Shown here: positions 45,782 through 54,936 of the stretch, piece after piece | Layout of the letters: each line of letters opens with the position of its first letter | Position numbering within the stretch: the first letter of the stretch is position 1 | NCBI RefSeq assembly: GCF_007860185.1 | Contig: NZ_SJPY01000002.1 | Coordinates: forward strand, 932,081-996,080 | Source of the DNA: Novipirellula aureliae | GTDB lineage: Bacteria; Planctomycetota; Planctomycetia; Pirellulales; Pirellulaceae | Reading direction: 5' to 3' | Length of the DNA stretch: 64,000 nucleotides | Position numbers and translations under genes: made by a program | Notes under the pieces: generated by a model | Database searches by the model: none | What the model was told of the DNA's origin: nothing | What the model saw: the letters and a program-made list of their open reading frames with translations, nothing else

Positions 45782-47041
45782 TTACCAATAGACGCCGAAG
45801 TTCGGTCCAATTTGGACGCCACCTCGGAAACCGTAGGGGTAGCCACCGCCATAGTAATACGGCCATCCTCCATAATTGTAGTATCGATACGGATAATACC
45901 GGTAAGGATTGTACGGATACCGATAGGTTCGGCGGTATGGCGTTCGGTAGCGGTATTCGCGATCAGCATTTCGGTTCTGGTATCGCGAACCAGTCCAATC
46001 GTTGCTGATATTCGGAGGAAATCCGCGGCTAGCATCGTATTGGGCAAGGAATGTCGGAGCAGGAATGTCGATGTATGAAACGCTATCCGCCGCCGGAGTA
46101 GCCGTCTGCGTCGCATCCTTCGCGTCCTTTCGACTCTTGTCAGTCGATGGTTCCGTGGTGCGTTTCAATTGCTCAACGTCTTTCCGCAGCGTTCGGATTT
46201 GCTCGCGCAACTCATCAATGACATCATCCATGACACCGACACCCGGTAGCGGTGGGAATGGCGGCACGTTGAAATCCGGCCCGCCCATCGGCATCCGCAT
46301 CGAACGTCGAAACCACGACATCGGCGCGTTGGAAATCTCCCCCAGCACCGCCGTGATGTTTTGTTCCTTATCGTTGCGGATGATGGAAAACGTGACCTTC
46401 GTGCCTGGCTCGAAATCGCTCACCTTGTCAACGAATGCATCAATCGATGCCACCGCTTCCCCATTGATCTTCTTGACTTCGTCGCCACTCTGTAAACCCG
46501 CTTGAGCCGCAGGGCTGTTTGGATGAACCTGTTGGATCACCACTCCATTTTGATCGTCTTCACTGTCGGACAGCATCACACCCAGCCAACCTCGAAGGAT
46601 CGGTGGCAATTCCTTGGACTGACTTGCCAAAGGAACGTCTTTCGACACATACTTACCTTGCCGCCAGAGGCTCACGTCGATCGTGTCGAAACGCTCCAGA
46701 TTGTCGATTTTCTGCTTGAGATCCTGGGGAGAACGAACCTCTTGATCATTGATGGCCAAAATGTAGTCGCCCGGACGAATTCCAGCTCGTTCTGCTGGAC
46801 CGCCAGCGATCGTATCGAGTACACAGACGCCTTTGCCTGGACATGATCCCACCATGACTCCTAATTGTGGTGAGTCGTGATCGGCGTGTGCACCGCTGGT
46901 GGTCTCGTTGCCAAGCACTGGTGGTGATGTTTTTGTTGATGGTGTGCCGGCGTTTTCTTGGCCGTTAGCAATGATGGCAAAGGTCAAGGCACCAGCCAGA
47001 GCAAATACCGAACCCATCGAGTGTAAACGGAGACGCGTCAT
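45782..47041 (-). CDS. Exported double-PDZ protein with Tyr-rich tail
   Basis: The product is 419 residues with a signal peptide ending near IIANGQE. PDZ domain one is at about 55-135 (GSCPGKGVCVLDTIAGGPAE, IRPGDYILAINDQEV), and domain two is at about 150-235 (IQQVHPNSPAAQAGLQSGDE, VKKINGEAV). A short coiled coil (DELREQIRTLRKDVEQLKR, about 285-305) leads to a low-complexity tail of YRYRTPYRR-type repeats. No protease domain is present, so it is not a DegP/HtrA. Exported and probably cell-envelope associated; the binding partner is not known. Confidence 0.8.
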   Translation of the reverse strand: MTRLRLHSMGSVFALAGALTFAIIANGQENAGTPSTKTSPPVLGNETTSGAHADHDSPQLGVMVGSCPGKGVCVLDTIAGGPAERAGIRPGDYILAINDQEVRSPQDLKQKIDNLERFDTIDVSLWRQGKYVSKDVPLASQSKELPPILRGWLGVMLSDSEDDQNGVVIQQVHPNSPAAQAGLQSGDEVKKINGEAVASIDAFVDKVSDFEPGTKVTFSIIRNDKEQNITAVLGEISNAPMSWFRRSMRMPMGGPDFNVPPFPPLPGVGVMDDVIDELREQIRTLRKDVEQLKRTTEPSTDKSRKDAKDATQTATPAADSVSYIDIPAPTFLAQYDASRGFPPNISNDWTGSRYQNRNADREYRYRTPYRRTYRYPYNPYRYYPYRYYNYGGWPYYYGGGYPYGFRGGVQIGPNFGVYW

Positions 47042-47575
47042 TGGAATTCTCCCTGTGCTGAGTCGTTTTTAATGGCAGGATTCACCTAGATTCCCCCGTT
47101 GGAATCGAGGGCGGATTCACGGCGTCAACAACTCGTCTGACGCCACAAGACATCCAGTGCTTCGTCCAGTCTTGATGTCGGGGTAGCGGAACTCACCAAA
47201 CGTTTCGACCTCCTCCGGGATCACCGAAAGTCTCAGTAACATGTGCTACAGCTCAATCTCAATCCCTAGCTTGGATGAAGCATTAGAACGCTCTGCAAAC
47301 GCTGTTCCAGTAAAGCCTAACGAGCGACGGATAAGCCGTTTGCCAATGTCGCGGTTGGGCGTCCGCGTCACCTATTCGCTTTCACTGTGTCGCTCATTCG
47401 TGGTTTGCCAGTTTTCTCTCCCTGCGTACTTTGGCGAGAAGCAGGGCGAAGCTAAGCGTGCTTGGCAACCATCGTTGCACCGACGAAGACGATGATGATT
47501 GTGGCGAAAGCAAAGCGTTTCATGTTGACTTTGTTATTCAGGCTCTCCGGGCTAGTGATTCCGTTTCCATCCAAT

Positions 47576-47619
47576 CGGTGGCTCACGCCACCGGCAAGGA
47601 TGTGTCGGCCTCCGGCCTG
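47576..47619. repeat. Dispersed intergenic palindrome, second copy
   Basis: It contains CGGTGGCTCACGCCACCGG followed by GATGTGTCGGCCTCCGGCCTG. Both parts are also in 14946-15084, with the palindrome in the other orientation (it is nearly self-complementary). Confidence 0.6.
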
Positions 47620-47700
47620 TGGGGCGATGGTGCAACTTGCTTGGGGACAACGGGGTCAGCGAGGGAAGAATGTCTCGCTTGGCCTAGATAAAACGGCTTG

Positions 47701-47719
47701 TGTTACCTCGTCCACTACG
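47701..47719. repeat. Half copy of ORF-inserted palindrome
   Basis: TGTTACCTCGTCCACTACG matches the right arm of the full elements (GTTACCTCGTCCACGAC). The left arm is not found next to it. Confidence 0.6.
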
Positions 47720-47786
47720 GGAAGACTCGGCTCAACAGGCCGATTCGAGAGCTTTGGCGAGCATTGCGACTTCCGCAACCTGGGGC

Positions 47787-50270
47787 TCATCTTTTATTTT
47801 CAACTTCCAGAACGTGCATCGTGGTTTTGACCAGCGCGTCGGGCGTTAGCGACATGCTGTCGATCCCTTGTTGCACTAAAAACTCTGCGAACTCGGGATA
47901 GTCGCTGGGGGCTTGGCCGCAGATCCCGATTTTGGCTCCGTGGGCCTTGGCGGTTTGAATCACCGAGGCGATCGAACGCTTGACCGCTTCGTTGTTTTCG
48001 TCGAACACGTGAGCGACAATCTCTGAATCGCGATCAACGCCCAGGGTCAATTGTGTCAGGTCATTCGATCCGATCGAGAAGCCGTCGAAGATCTCTGCGA
48101 ATCGGTCCGCCAGGATCACGTTGCTGGGAATCTCGCACATCACATAGATCTCCAAGCCGTCTTGCCCTCGAACCAAGCCGTACTTCGCCATCTCGTCTTG
48201 CACCTTGCGTCCTTCATCGACCGTCCGGCAAAACGGAACCATCAACTTCAGGTTTCGCAGTCCCATTTCTTGACGAACCTTTTGGACGGCTTTGCACTCC
48301 AAACCGAACGCATCGCGAAACTGCGGCGAGTAGTATCGTGACGCGCCGCGGAAACCTAGCATCGGGTTCTCTTCGTTGGGTTCGTAGTTCTTCCCGCCAA
48401 CCAGGTTCGCGTATTCGTTGGTCTTGAAATCACTCAGCCGAACGATCACGTCCTTGGGATGAAACGCCGCTGCAATCATGGCGATGCCTTCGGCTAGACG
48501 ATCGATGTAGAACTTTGGCTTGTCTTCATAGCCCATCGTCGCAGCATCGACCGCGACCCGTGTCGCGGCGTCGAGCTGGTCGTAATCCAGCAGCGCCCGT
48601 GGATGCACTTTGACGTAAGTGCTGATGATGAATTCCTCGCGAGCCAACCCGACGCCGTCGTTTGGGATCGCCGACAGGGCAAACGCTTCGTCGGGAGCCC
48701 CGATGTTCATCAACATCTTCGTCTTGGGTCGTTGAAGGCCGCTCAGATCAATCGTTTCGACATCGAACGGCAGTTGGCCTTCGTACACGACGCCGTCGTC
48801 ACCCTCGGCGCAGCTAATCGTCACTTGCTGGCCGTTGTGTAACACTTCCGTCGCGTTCAACGTACCGACGATCGCAGGAAGACCGAGTTCACGACTGACA
48901 ATCGCGGCGTGACACGTTCGTCCGCCACGATTAGTAATGATACCCGCGGCGCGTTTCATGACGGGTTCCCAGTCCGGGTCGGTTTTGTCGGTGACTAGAA
49001 TCTCGCCATCACGGAATTGATCCAATTGATGCACATCGGTGATCAGGTGGACCGGGCCAGAACCGATCTTTTCGCCGACGCTGCGACCAGTCAATAGTCG
49101 CAATGGTTCAGCCGACGTAGTGGGCGAGGTTGCGAGTCCTTCAGTGCCGTTGGACTCGTTACCTCGCCCACTCCCAACGGAACGCCTCAAGTGATACCGC
49201 TCGTGTGTTGTCGCCGACTTCCGCGATTGAACGGTCTCGGGTCTTGCCTGCACGATGAACAGTTCACCGGTACGTCCGTCCTTGGCCCATTCCATGTCCA
49301 TCGGACAGGCCGCGCCGCGTCGTTGGCTGTAGTGATCTTCGATCTCACACGCCCAGTGTGCCAGGTGCAAAATGTCGTCATCACAAAGTGCAAAGCGATT
49401 CGCCTGCTCGGGCGGTACCGGGATATTCTTGGTCATCTTGCTTCCGCCGGCGTCGTAGACCAACTTCATCGACTTTGTGCCAATCGCTTTCTTGAGAATC
49501 GGGCGAAAGCCTTCCTTCAATGTTGGCTTGAACACGTAGTATTCGTCGGGATTGACGCTGCCTTGCACGACGTTTTCCCCCAATCCATAAGCGGCGTTGA
49601 TGAGCACGGCATCGCGGAACCCACTTTCGGTATCGATCGAGAACATCACGCCGGAGGTCGCCAAGTCGGAACGTACCATTTGCTGGATCCCGATCGACAG
49701 GGCGACCTGCATGTGGTCGTAACCGTGGTTGGCGCGGTACGAGATCGCTCGGTCGGTGAACAATGACGCATAGCAACGACGGCAAGCATCCAGCACAGAC
49801 GCTTGACCACGCACGTTCAGGTAGGTTTCTTGTTGCCCCGCAAAACTGGCGTCCGGCAAATCCTCCGCCGTGGCACTGCTACGGACGGCGACGTCGGCCA
49901 ATTCGTGCCGTTCTTCGCACAAGTGTTGATAGGCTTCGACGATCGAGTGGGCCAACGCATCGGGAAGAGGTGTGTCCAGAATCATCTCCCGGATGAGCAT
50001 TCCGTGATGCTGCAAACTTGTGATGTCATCGACATCCATGCCGCTGAGAACTTGTGAGATTTTCTCGTTCAGTCCGGTTTCTTCCAGGAACGAACGGTAG
50101 GCGAATGCAGTCGTGGCGAACCCGTTTGGGATACGAACGCCGCGAGGCGTCAATTGCCGATACATTTCCCCCAGCGACGCATTTTTGCCGCCAACGATCG
50201 GAACATCGTCCATCCCAATTTGATCGAACCAACGAACGAGATCAGTAATGGTTTCAAAGGCGACACTCAT
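47787..50270 (-). CDS. ppsA: Phosphoenolpyruvate synthase with palindrome-encoded insert
   Basis: The product is 827 residues. It catalyses pyruvate + ATP to PEP in the cytoplasm and is used for gluconeogenesis. The N-terminal ATP-binding part has VGGKNASLGEM and VAVRSSATAEDLPDASFAGQ. The swivelling domain has the catalytic His454 in GGRTCHAAIVSRE. The PEP/pyruvate barrel has the closing GICGQAPSDYPEFAEFL with the catalytic Cys. Between the ATP-binding and His domains residues 367-384 (GRGNESNGTEGLATS) are encoded by a palindromic element. The linker is otherwise typical. Length without the insert fits the usual 790-810. Confidence 0.93.
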   Translation of the reverse strand: MSVAFETITDLVRWFDQIGMDDVPIVGGKNASLGEMYRQLTPRGVRIPNGFATTAFAYRSFLEETGLNEKISQVLSGMDVDDITSLQHHGMLIREMILDTPLPDALAHSIVEAYQHLCEERHELADVAVRSSATAEDLPDASFAGQQETYLNVRGQASVLDACRRCYASLFTDRAISYRANHGYDHMQVALSIGIQQMVRSDLATSGVMFSIDTESGFRDAVLINAAYGLGENVVQGSVNPDEYYVFKPTLKEGFRPILKKAIGTKSMKLVYDAGGSKMTKNIPVPPEQANRFALCDDDILHLAHWACEIEDHYSQRRGAACPMDMEWAKDGRTGELFIVQARPETVQSRKSATTHERYHLRRSVGSGRGNESNGTEGLATSPTTSAEPLRLLTGRSVGEKIGSGPVHLITDVHQLDQFRDGEILVTDKTDPDWEPVMKRAAGIITNRGGRTCHAAIVSRELGLPAIVGTLNATEVLHNGQQVTISCAEGDDGVVYEGQLPFDVETIDLSGLQRPKTKMLMNIGAPDEAFALSAIPNDGVGLAREEFIISTYVKVHPRALLDYDQLDAATRVAVDAATMGYEDKPKFYIDRLAEGIAMIAAAFHPKDVIVRLSDFKTNEYANLVGGKNYEPNEENPMLGFRGASRYYSPQFRDAFGLECKAVQKVRQEMGLRNLKLMVPFCRTVDEGRKVQDEMAKYGLVRGQDGLEIYVMCEIPSNVILADRFAEIFDGFSIGSNDLTQLTLGVDRDSEIVAHVFDENNEAVKRSIASVIQTAKAHGAKIGICGQAPSDYPEFAEFLVQQGIDSMSLTPDALVKTTMHVLEVENKR
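49119..49172. repeat. Palindromic element inside ppsA
   Basis: The left arm at 49119-49139 and the right arm at 49152-49172 are 21 bases each and pair with two mismatches around a 12-base loop. Length is 54 bp, a whole number of codons. The encoded peptide is in the linker ahead of the phosphohistidine domain. Confidence 0.9.
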
Positions 50271-50671
50271 CTGAAATTCTCTTTGTTAAATGGATATGGA
50301 TTCGTTTGATCGAATGCGAAACGCTTTGTTGTCACCATGACGCAACCGGGTAACGCAATGAGCGTGCCAGGTCGCGATGCGCCGAGACTTGTGCGGAAGT
50401 ACGCTCGTCAAAAAACGCGACAGAGCAAGTTCTTCTCTGCAGATTCAAACTCGGAGATATTCACAAGCCGCTTGTCCGCTGTTAGCAAAATTCGAAATCA
50501 GCGTTACGAAGCGATCGAACGAGCTTTATGAACGCTTCACTTACTTTTTGGATGCCGATGATTGGCTCTTCTGAGAAATCCGTTGCATCGGTATCCGAGT
50601 TGCTCTTTTCCACCGACTGTGAACGTGGCGATCGCCCAGTAGACATCCACCAACCGAGAAAAGGCAGAACA
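50271..50671. other. Spacer upstream of ppsA
   Basis: No convincing gene is seen in 401 bases, although frames on both strands are open for 60-80 codons. Divergent promoters for ppsA and the small protein at 50672 should lie here. Confidence 0.4.
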
Positions 50672-50983
50672 ATGTTTGATCCATTTGTCCAATCTGAATG
50701 GCAACAACTGTGCGCACACTTGGGCAAGTGTGCGGAGGGGATCGCACGAAACTCCGACGAGAAAGCGGACTTCGTGCAAGAAACTGAAAAGTTTTCGGAC
50801 CAGCCAGCGCCTGAGAGGTACCGCGACCTACTTGTGAGAACTGCCGAAGCGGCAAGGCTTGCCATCCGTTGGCAAGGCACGCGTGATATCGACTTTGCCC
50901 ATGATGAAGCGGTGATCGACGAAGCGGGTAGCGAGAGCTTTCCAGCGGGAGACCCGCCGACGTTTAGCCACGCTCACGCATGA
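50672..50983 (+). CDS. Small hypothetical protein with SFPAxDPP tail motif
   Basis: The product is 103 residues from the ATG at 50672, preceded by AAAAGGC. The start MFDPFVQSEWQQLCAHLGKC is amphipathic. The C-terminal part has DEAVIDEAGSESFPAGDPP, a motif present in many small bacterial proteins of unknown function. No signal peptide or membrane helix. The frame is open from 50528, but the upstream residues are not protein-like. Confidence 0.5.
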   Translation: MFDPFVQSEWQQLCAHLGKCAEGIARNSDEKADFVQETEKFSDQPAPERYRDLLVRTAEAARLAIRWQGTRDIDFAHDEAVIDEAGSESFPAGDPPTFSHAHA

Positions 50984-51102
50984 ACGATGCGATCTGTCGT
51001 CAACGATAACATCCGTGCAAGGATTGACGACCAAGTTCGACGCGCCGCCTAGCAGTGGGACACTCGTTTACCTACGATGACATCATCCTCAATGCTATGT
51101 GA

Positions 51103-51127
51103 GGGACTCGTCATCTCGTCCACGACG
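51103..51127. repeat. Half copy of ORF-inserted palindrome
   Basis: GGGACTCGTCATCTCGTCCAC plus GACG matches the right arm of the full elements. A weaker second match (GGGACACTCGTTTACCTACG) lies 45 bases upstream. It is in the spacer between the small protein and the Fis-type fragment. Confidence 0.6.
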
Positions 51128-51134
51128 ATAAACA

Positions 51135-51389
51135 CTAACCCTCGATCCCGTCTTGCTTCATCATTCGATACAGTTTTTGGCGTTCAACGCCGAAAGTGCG
51201 GGCGGCTTTGGAATCGTTGCCGTTTTCGCCTCGTAGGACTTCGGCGATATGCTCGCGTTCGAGCGCAATCAGGGAACCGACTTTCGGTAACGACCTGGCA
51301 GTTGAATGGACGGCGCGATTTTGCGTATCCTCGTGGCGCAATTCTAATTGCACACACTCAACCTCAGCGGTTCGGTCATAGTCGCTCAT
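51135..51389 (-). CDS. Orphan Fis-type helix-turn-helix, probably the tail of an NtrC-like regulator
   Basis: The product is 84 residues. The last 45 (LIALEREHIAEVLRGENGND, SKAARTFGVERQKLYRMM) are the DNA-binding domain that normally closes NtrC-family response regulators. The receiver and AAA+ domains are absent and no ribosome site of normal spacing is present, so it is either a truncated gene or a stand-alone DNA-binding protein. It is divergent from the PAS histidine kinase gene, which may once have been its partner. Confidence 0.45.
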   Translation of the reverse strand: MSDYDRTAEVECVQLELRHEDTQNRAVHSTARSLPKVGSLIALEREHIAEVLRGENGNDSKAARTFGVERQKLYRMMKQDGIEG

Positions 51390-51630
51390 TTCCTCGTAGT
51401 GGAAGCCGTCAAAACTTTCGATGACCCTAAACGGTGGCTGAAACTCTTGACGAGTTCACTACCAAATTGCCTGTATAAGCGAGATAGACTGTGCGGATTT
51501 GGGCAGTCGAAGTCTCCTGACACGCACGGAACGGTTGCGATTCCCACGTTTTCCAACGAAAATCACATGGGCACGGCGGTTGCGTGAATAGAAGGTGCAA
51601 AGCGAATGCCAGATCACAAAAGTCAAGCAC

Positions 51631-54495
51631 ATGCCCGTCGAAATCTCCGATCTATCGTTCACCTCCAGCGATCATGATGACGAAATGACTGCAAAATCCA
51701 CTTTCGACGAAGCTTTTCAACCGTTTGCCGATGCGATGCCGGTGATGGTTTGGATGTGTGCTGCAGATGGATCGGCAATGTTCTTCAACCGGAAATGGGT
51801 TGAAATGACAGGGCTGTCGATGGAAGACTCGCTCGGGGACGGATGGACACGAGCCATCCATCCAGAAGACCAAAAGCACGCATTGGCAACCTGGCAACAT
51901 GCAATTCAGACTCGTGCCAACCACGATGTCGAATTGCGGTATCGCATGGTGGACGGCTCGTACCGTTGGCACATCCTTAAAGCCCTGCCGACGCTCAACG
52001 CGGATGGGACAGTGAAGCACTGGCAGGCCGTTTGCACCGATATTGATGATCAGCATGATTCGTTCGAGCGAGAGCTGCGTGGTCGTAACCGAGTTCTTTT
52101 AAGCTTGGCAGAAGGCCAGCCGCTCGCCAAAGTGCTTGACGAGATCATCGAAGTGGCGGAAGAGTTGCGGCCGGAGATGATTGGCTCGATTCTCGTGTTG
52201 GATCAGCAAGAGGGTTGCTTGCGGCATGGAGCATCACGACAACTGCCCGACTTCTATTTGGATGCGATGGAAGCGATGACGCCTGGCCCTAGCGTCGGCT
52301 CATGTGGTACGGCTACATTCACTCGAAAGCGTGTGATCGTAGAGGACATCCATACCAGTTCGTTGTGGGAAGACTATCGTGATCTGGCGACCAGGGCGAA
52401 ATTCCGAGCTTGTTGGTCCGAACCCATCCTTGCTCCCTGTGGACGAGTGATGGGGACGTTCGCAATGTACTACGCGGAAGCACGGACGCCTGATGCCCGC
52501 GATTTGCAGTTCGTTGAAAGCTTCGCAAAGCTGGCGGCGATTGCGATCGAGCGAGTGACCGTGGACGACGAACTGCGTCAGATGGCAGCAATCGTCGACT
52601 CTACCGATGACGCCATCATCTTGAAAAATCTTGATGGCGTGATCGAAAGATGGAATCCGGGCGCGGAACGTCTGTATGGCTATTCAGCAAAGGAAGCATT
52701 GGGAATGCCGATAGATTTGCTCGTTCCCGAAGACTGTATCGACGAACTCGACGCAAATACGGAACGACTTCGGCAGGGCAAACCGGTCAATCACTTCGAG
52801 ACCACTCGCATGACCAAGGATGGGAAGCGGATTCACGTGTCGTCAACGATCTCGCCGGTACTGGACTCCGAAGGAATTCTGTCTCATTTTGTTGAAGTTC
52901 AAAACGACATTACGCAGCGAGTCCAAGCGCAGGCGGAGCTGGATCGTGAACGATCGGTGTTGGAAGCCATCGTCCATGGCATTCCCGATGCGATATTGCT
53001 CGCCAAACTCGATCGCAAACTATCGTTTGTTAATGAGAGTGCGTGCCGCATCTTTGGGTACGAACGCAGCGAAATGGAAGGTCAACACGGGGCGATCTTC
53101 TATGCCAATCAGGACGATTTCCGCCAGCAAGCCGAGCAACGATTCAATCTAACGGCGACACCCCAAAAAGACATCCAGGAGATTCGTTGGCGACGTAAGA
53201 ACGGCGAGGTGTTTGCTGGCGAAATCGTCGGAACAATCATTCGTGATTCATATGGAAAACCGATCGGCTATTTGGGAATCATACGTGACGTCACCGAACG
53301 CAAGCGGGCCGAAGCAACGATCCGAGAAAAACAGCGTCAGCTTTCAACGCTGATCAACAACCTTCCCGGAGCGGCATATCGTCGCAAATACGACGGCAAC
53401 TGGACGACGGAATACATCAGTGATGGTTGTCAGGAACTAACGGGATACGCTCCCGAAGAGTTTATGTCTGGAACCGCAAAGAGCAGGCGAGGTAGTGGAC
53501 GAAGTGACGAGTCCGATGCGGAAGGACTCGTTACCTCGTCCACGACGCCAATCGATGAACGAGCGTTCCTGAATTGGGCATCTGTCATCGTTGCGGAGGA
53601 TCGAGAGAACTTCGCAATGGAGATTCAACAGGCGATTTCTGAAAAACGGCCCTTTCAGTTGAGCTATCGAATTTGTCACTGCAGTGGTGAGATTCGCTGG
53701 TTATGGGAACAGGGCGAGGGTGTTTTTGCCGGGGACGGAGACGGTCGAGTCGTTGCATTGGAGGGCTACATATCGGATGTTACCGAATTGCGGGAAGCAC
53801 GCGAACGAATCATTCAGTCCGAGCGGCTGGCTGCGGTCGGACAAATGATTTCCGCTATCGCCCATGAAAGCCGCAATGCGTTGCAACGAATCCAGGTTGG
53901 CTTGGACATGCTTGGCTTTGAAATCGAAGTGGATTCTGAATCACGCGCCGATCTCGATCGTATTGCCCGCGCCAAAGGGGACCTGCTACGACTCTTTGAG
54001 GGACTGCGTAACTACGCCGCGCCAATGCAGCTTGATTCCAGCCCCGAAGAGCTATCGGCCGTCTGGCGAAAAGCCTGGGCCAATTTGCAACCCTCACGTG
54101 ACAACCATCCTGCACAGCTTATCGAAGAACCCCATTCGATCGAACTCACTTGTTGGCTCGACGCCTTCCGAATCGAACAGGTGTTTCGCAACCTGTTTGA
54201 AAACTCACTCGCTGCCTGTAACGATCCGGTTCGGATTGGCATTTCCTGCACAGCAGCCGAACTCAATGGCACGCCGGCGGTGTGCGTATCGGTGCGCGAC
54301 AACGGGCCAGGATTAACGGAGGAACAGAGAGCACGGATTTTCGAGGCTTTTTTCACGACAAAGTCGAAGGGCACAGGACTAGGTATGGCAATTGCTAATC
54401 GTATTGTTGAAGCACACCAGGGGACAATCGCAGTCGGAGACGCCAAGGACGGCGGGGCCGAGTTCCTCATCACATTGCCAAGGACACTCTCGTGA
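51631..54495 (+). CDS. Multi-PAS hybrid sensor histidine kinase (soluble)
   Basis: The product is about 954 residues; start at 51631 is not supported by a good ribosome site, and 51685 is the alternative. Domain order by eye: PAS (about 20-140, FFNRKWVEMTGLSMED), GAF (160-310, GSCGTATFTRKRVIVEDI), PAS (320-440), PAS (450-565), PAS (575-700), dimerisation/phosphoacceptor (AIAHESRNALQRIQ, His745) and ATPase (NLFENSLAACND, VRDNGPGLTEEQ, GTGLGMAIANRIVEAHQG). There is no membrane helix, so it senses inside the cell. Residues 621-639, in the fourth PAS domain, are encoded by a palindromic element. The stop overlaps the response-regulator start (GTGA), so they are co-translated partners. Confidence 0.9.
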   Translation: MPVEISDLSFTSSDHDDEMTAKSTFDEAFQPFADAMPVMVWMCAADGSAMFFNRKWVEMTGLSMEDSLGDGWTRAIHPEDQKHALATWQHAIQTRANHDVELRYRMVDGSYRWHILKALPTLNADGTVKHWQAVCTDIDDQHDSFERELRGRNRVLLSLAEGQPLAKVLDEIIEVAEELRPEMIGSILVLDQQEGCLRHGASRQLPDFYLDAMEAMTPGPSVGSCGTATFTRKRVIVEDIHTSSLWEDYRDLATRAKFRACWSEPILAPCGRVMGTFAMYYAEARTPDARDLQFVESFAKLAAIAIERVTVDDELRQMAAIVDSTDDAIILKNLDGVIERWNPGAERLYGYSAKEALGMPIDLLVPEDCIDELDANTERLRQGKPVNHFETTRMTKDGKRIHVSSTISPVLDSEGILSHFVEVQNDITQRVQAQAELDRERSVLEAIVHGIPDAILLAKLDRKLSFVNESACRIFGYERSEMEGQHGAIFYANQDDFRQQAEQRFNLTATPQKDIQEIRWRRKNGEVFAGEIVGTIIRDSYGKPIGYLGIIRDVTERKRAEATIREKQRQLSTLINNLPGAAYRRKYDGNWTTEYISDGCQELTGYAPEEFMSGTAKSRRGSGRSDESDAEGLVTSSTTPIDERAFLNWASVIVAEDRENFAMEIQQAISEKRPFQLSYRICHCSGEIRWLWEQGEGVFAGDGDGRVVALEGYISDVTELREARERIIQSERLAAVGQMISAIAHESRNALQRIQVGLDMLGFEIEVDSESRADLDRIARAKGDLLRLFEGLRNYAAPMQLDSSPEELSAVWRKAWANLQPSRDNHPAQLIEEPHSIELTCWLDAFRIEQVFRNLFENSLAACNDPVRIGISCTAAELNGTPAVCVSVRDNGPGLTEEQRARIFEAFFTTKSKGTGLGMAIANRIVEAHQGTIAVGDAKDGGAEFLITLPRTLS
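53492..53546. repeat. Palindromic element inside the histidine-kinase gene
   Basis: The left arm at 53492-53514 and the right arm at 53524-53546 are 23 bases each and pair with three mismatches around a nine-base loop. The encoded peptide reads [18 protein letters not shown] and lies in a loop of the fourth PAS domain. Confidence 0.9.
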
Positions 54496-54854
54496 CACAC
54501 TCCTTACGAATTGCCATCGCCGACGACGAAGAGGACATTCGTCAGTATTTCCGACGACTCCTACCACGGCTCGGCTATGAGCTGGTCGTCGAAGCGGAAA
54601 ACGGACGGCAGTTGGTCGAACTTTGTCGATCAGAAAACCCGGACCTCATCATTACCGACGTGATGATGCCGGAGATGTCTGGGATCGAAGCGGCTACCGA
54701 GATTAGTAAAACACTGTCGGTACCGATCATCATCCTATCATCGCATGAAAAACCAACCAACGCCAGCAAGACATTCATCGTCGGCTATCTGCAAAAGCCA
54801 GTCAGTATCCCCGACTTGCAAGCAGCGATCACCCGAGCCTGTCCGGCTGCTTAG
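54492..54854 (+). CDS. Single-domain response regulator (CheY-like)
   Basis: The product is 120 residues from a GTG at 54492 that overlaps the kinase stop by four bases. The receiver pattern is complete: IADDEED at about 9-15 (acidic pocket), LIITDVMMPEMSG with phosphoacceptor Asp56, IILSS (Ser83/84), and LQKPV with Lys102. There is no output domain, so it must act by protein contact or relay phosphate to another regulator. Confidence 0.92.
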   Translation: MTHSLRIAIADDEEDIRQYFRRLLPRLGYELVVEAENGRQLVELCRSENPDLIITDVMMPEMSGIEAATEISKTLSVPIIILSSHEKPTNASKTFIVGYLQKPVSIPDLQAAITRACPAA

Positions 54855-54885
54855 TGCTTTGTCACAACGAAAACTTCGGGGTGGC

Positions 54886-54909
54886 CGTCGTGGACGAGGT
54901 AACGAGCCC
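54886..54909. repeat. Half copy of ORF-inserted palindrome
   Basis: CGTCGTGGACGAGGTAACGA plus GCCC matches the left arm of the full elements. It lies in the spacer between the convergent response-regulator and glycogen-debranching genes. No right arm follows. Confidence 0.65.
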
Positions 54910-54936
54910 TCCGCCCCATGATGGCTGAAAAGGACG

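Larger units (their letters stand above)
47042..47786. other. Long spacer with decayed sequence and repeats
   Basis: No complete gene is seen in these 745 bases. A 23-codon signal-peptide-like start on the minus strand (MKRFAFATIIIVFVGATMVA from 47523) runs straight into a stop. A dispersed palindrome (47576-47619) and a half copy of the ORF palindrome (47701-47719) are also here. Confidence 0.5.

Noticed and set aside
47431..47830. Overlapping plus-strand frames of 86 and 122 codons
   Set aside because: They run across dispersed repeats and the ppsA 3' end and have no recognisable content.
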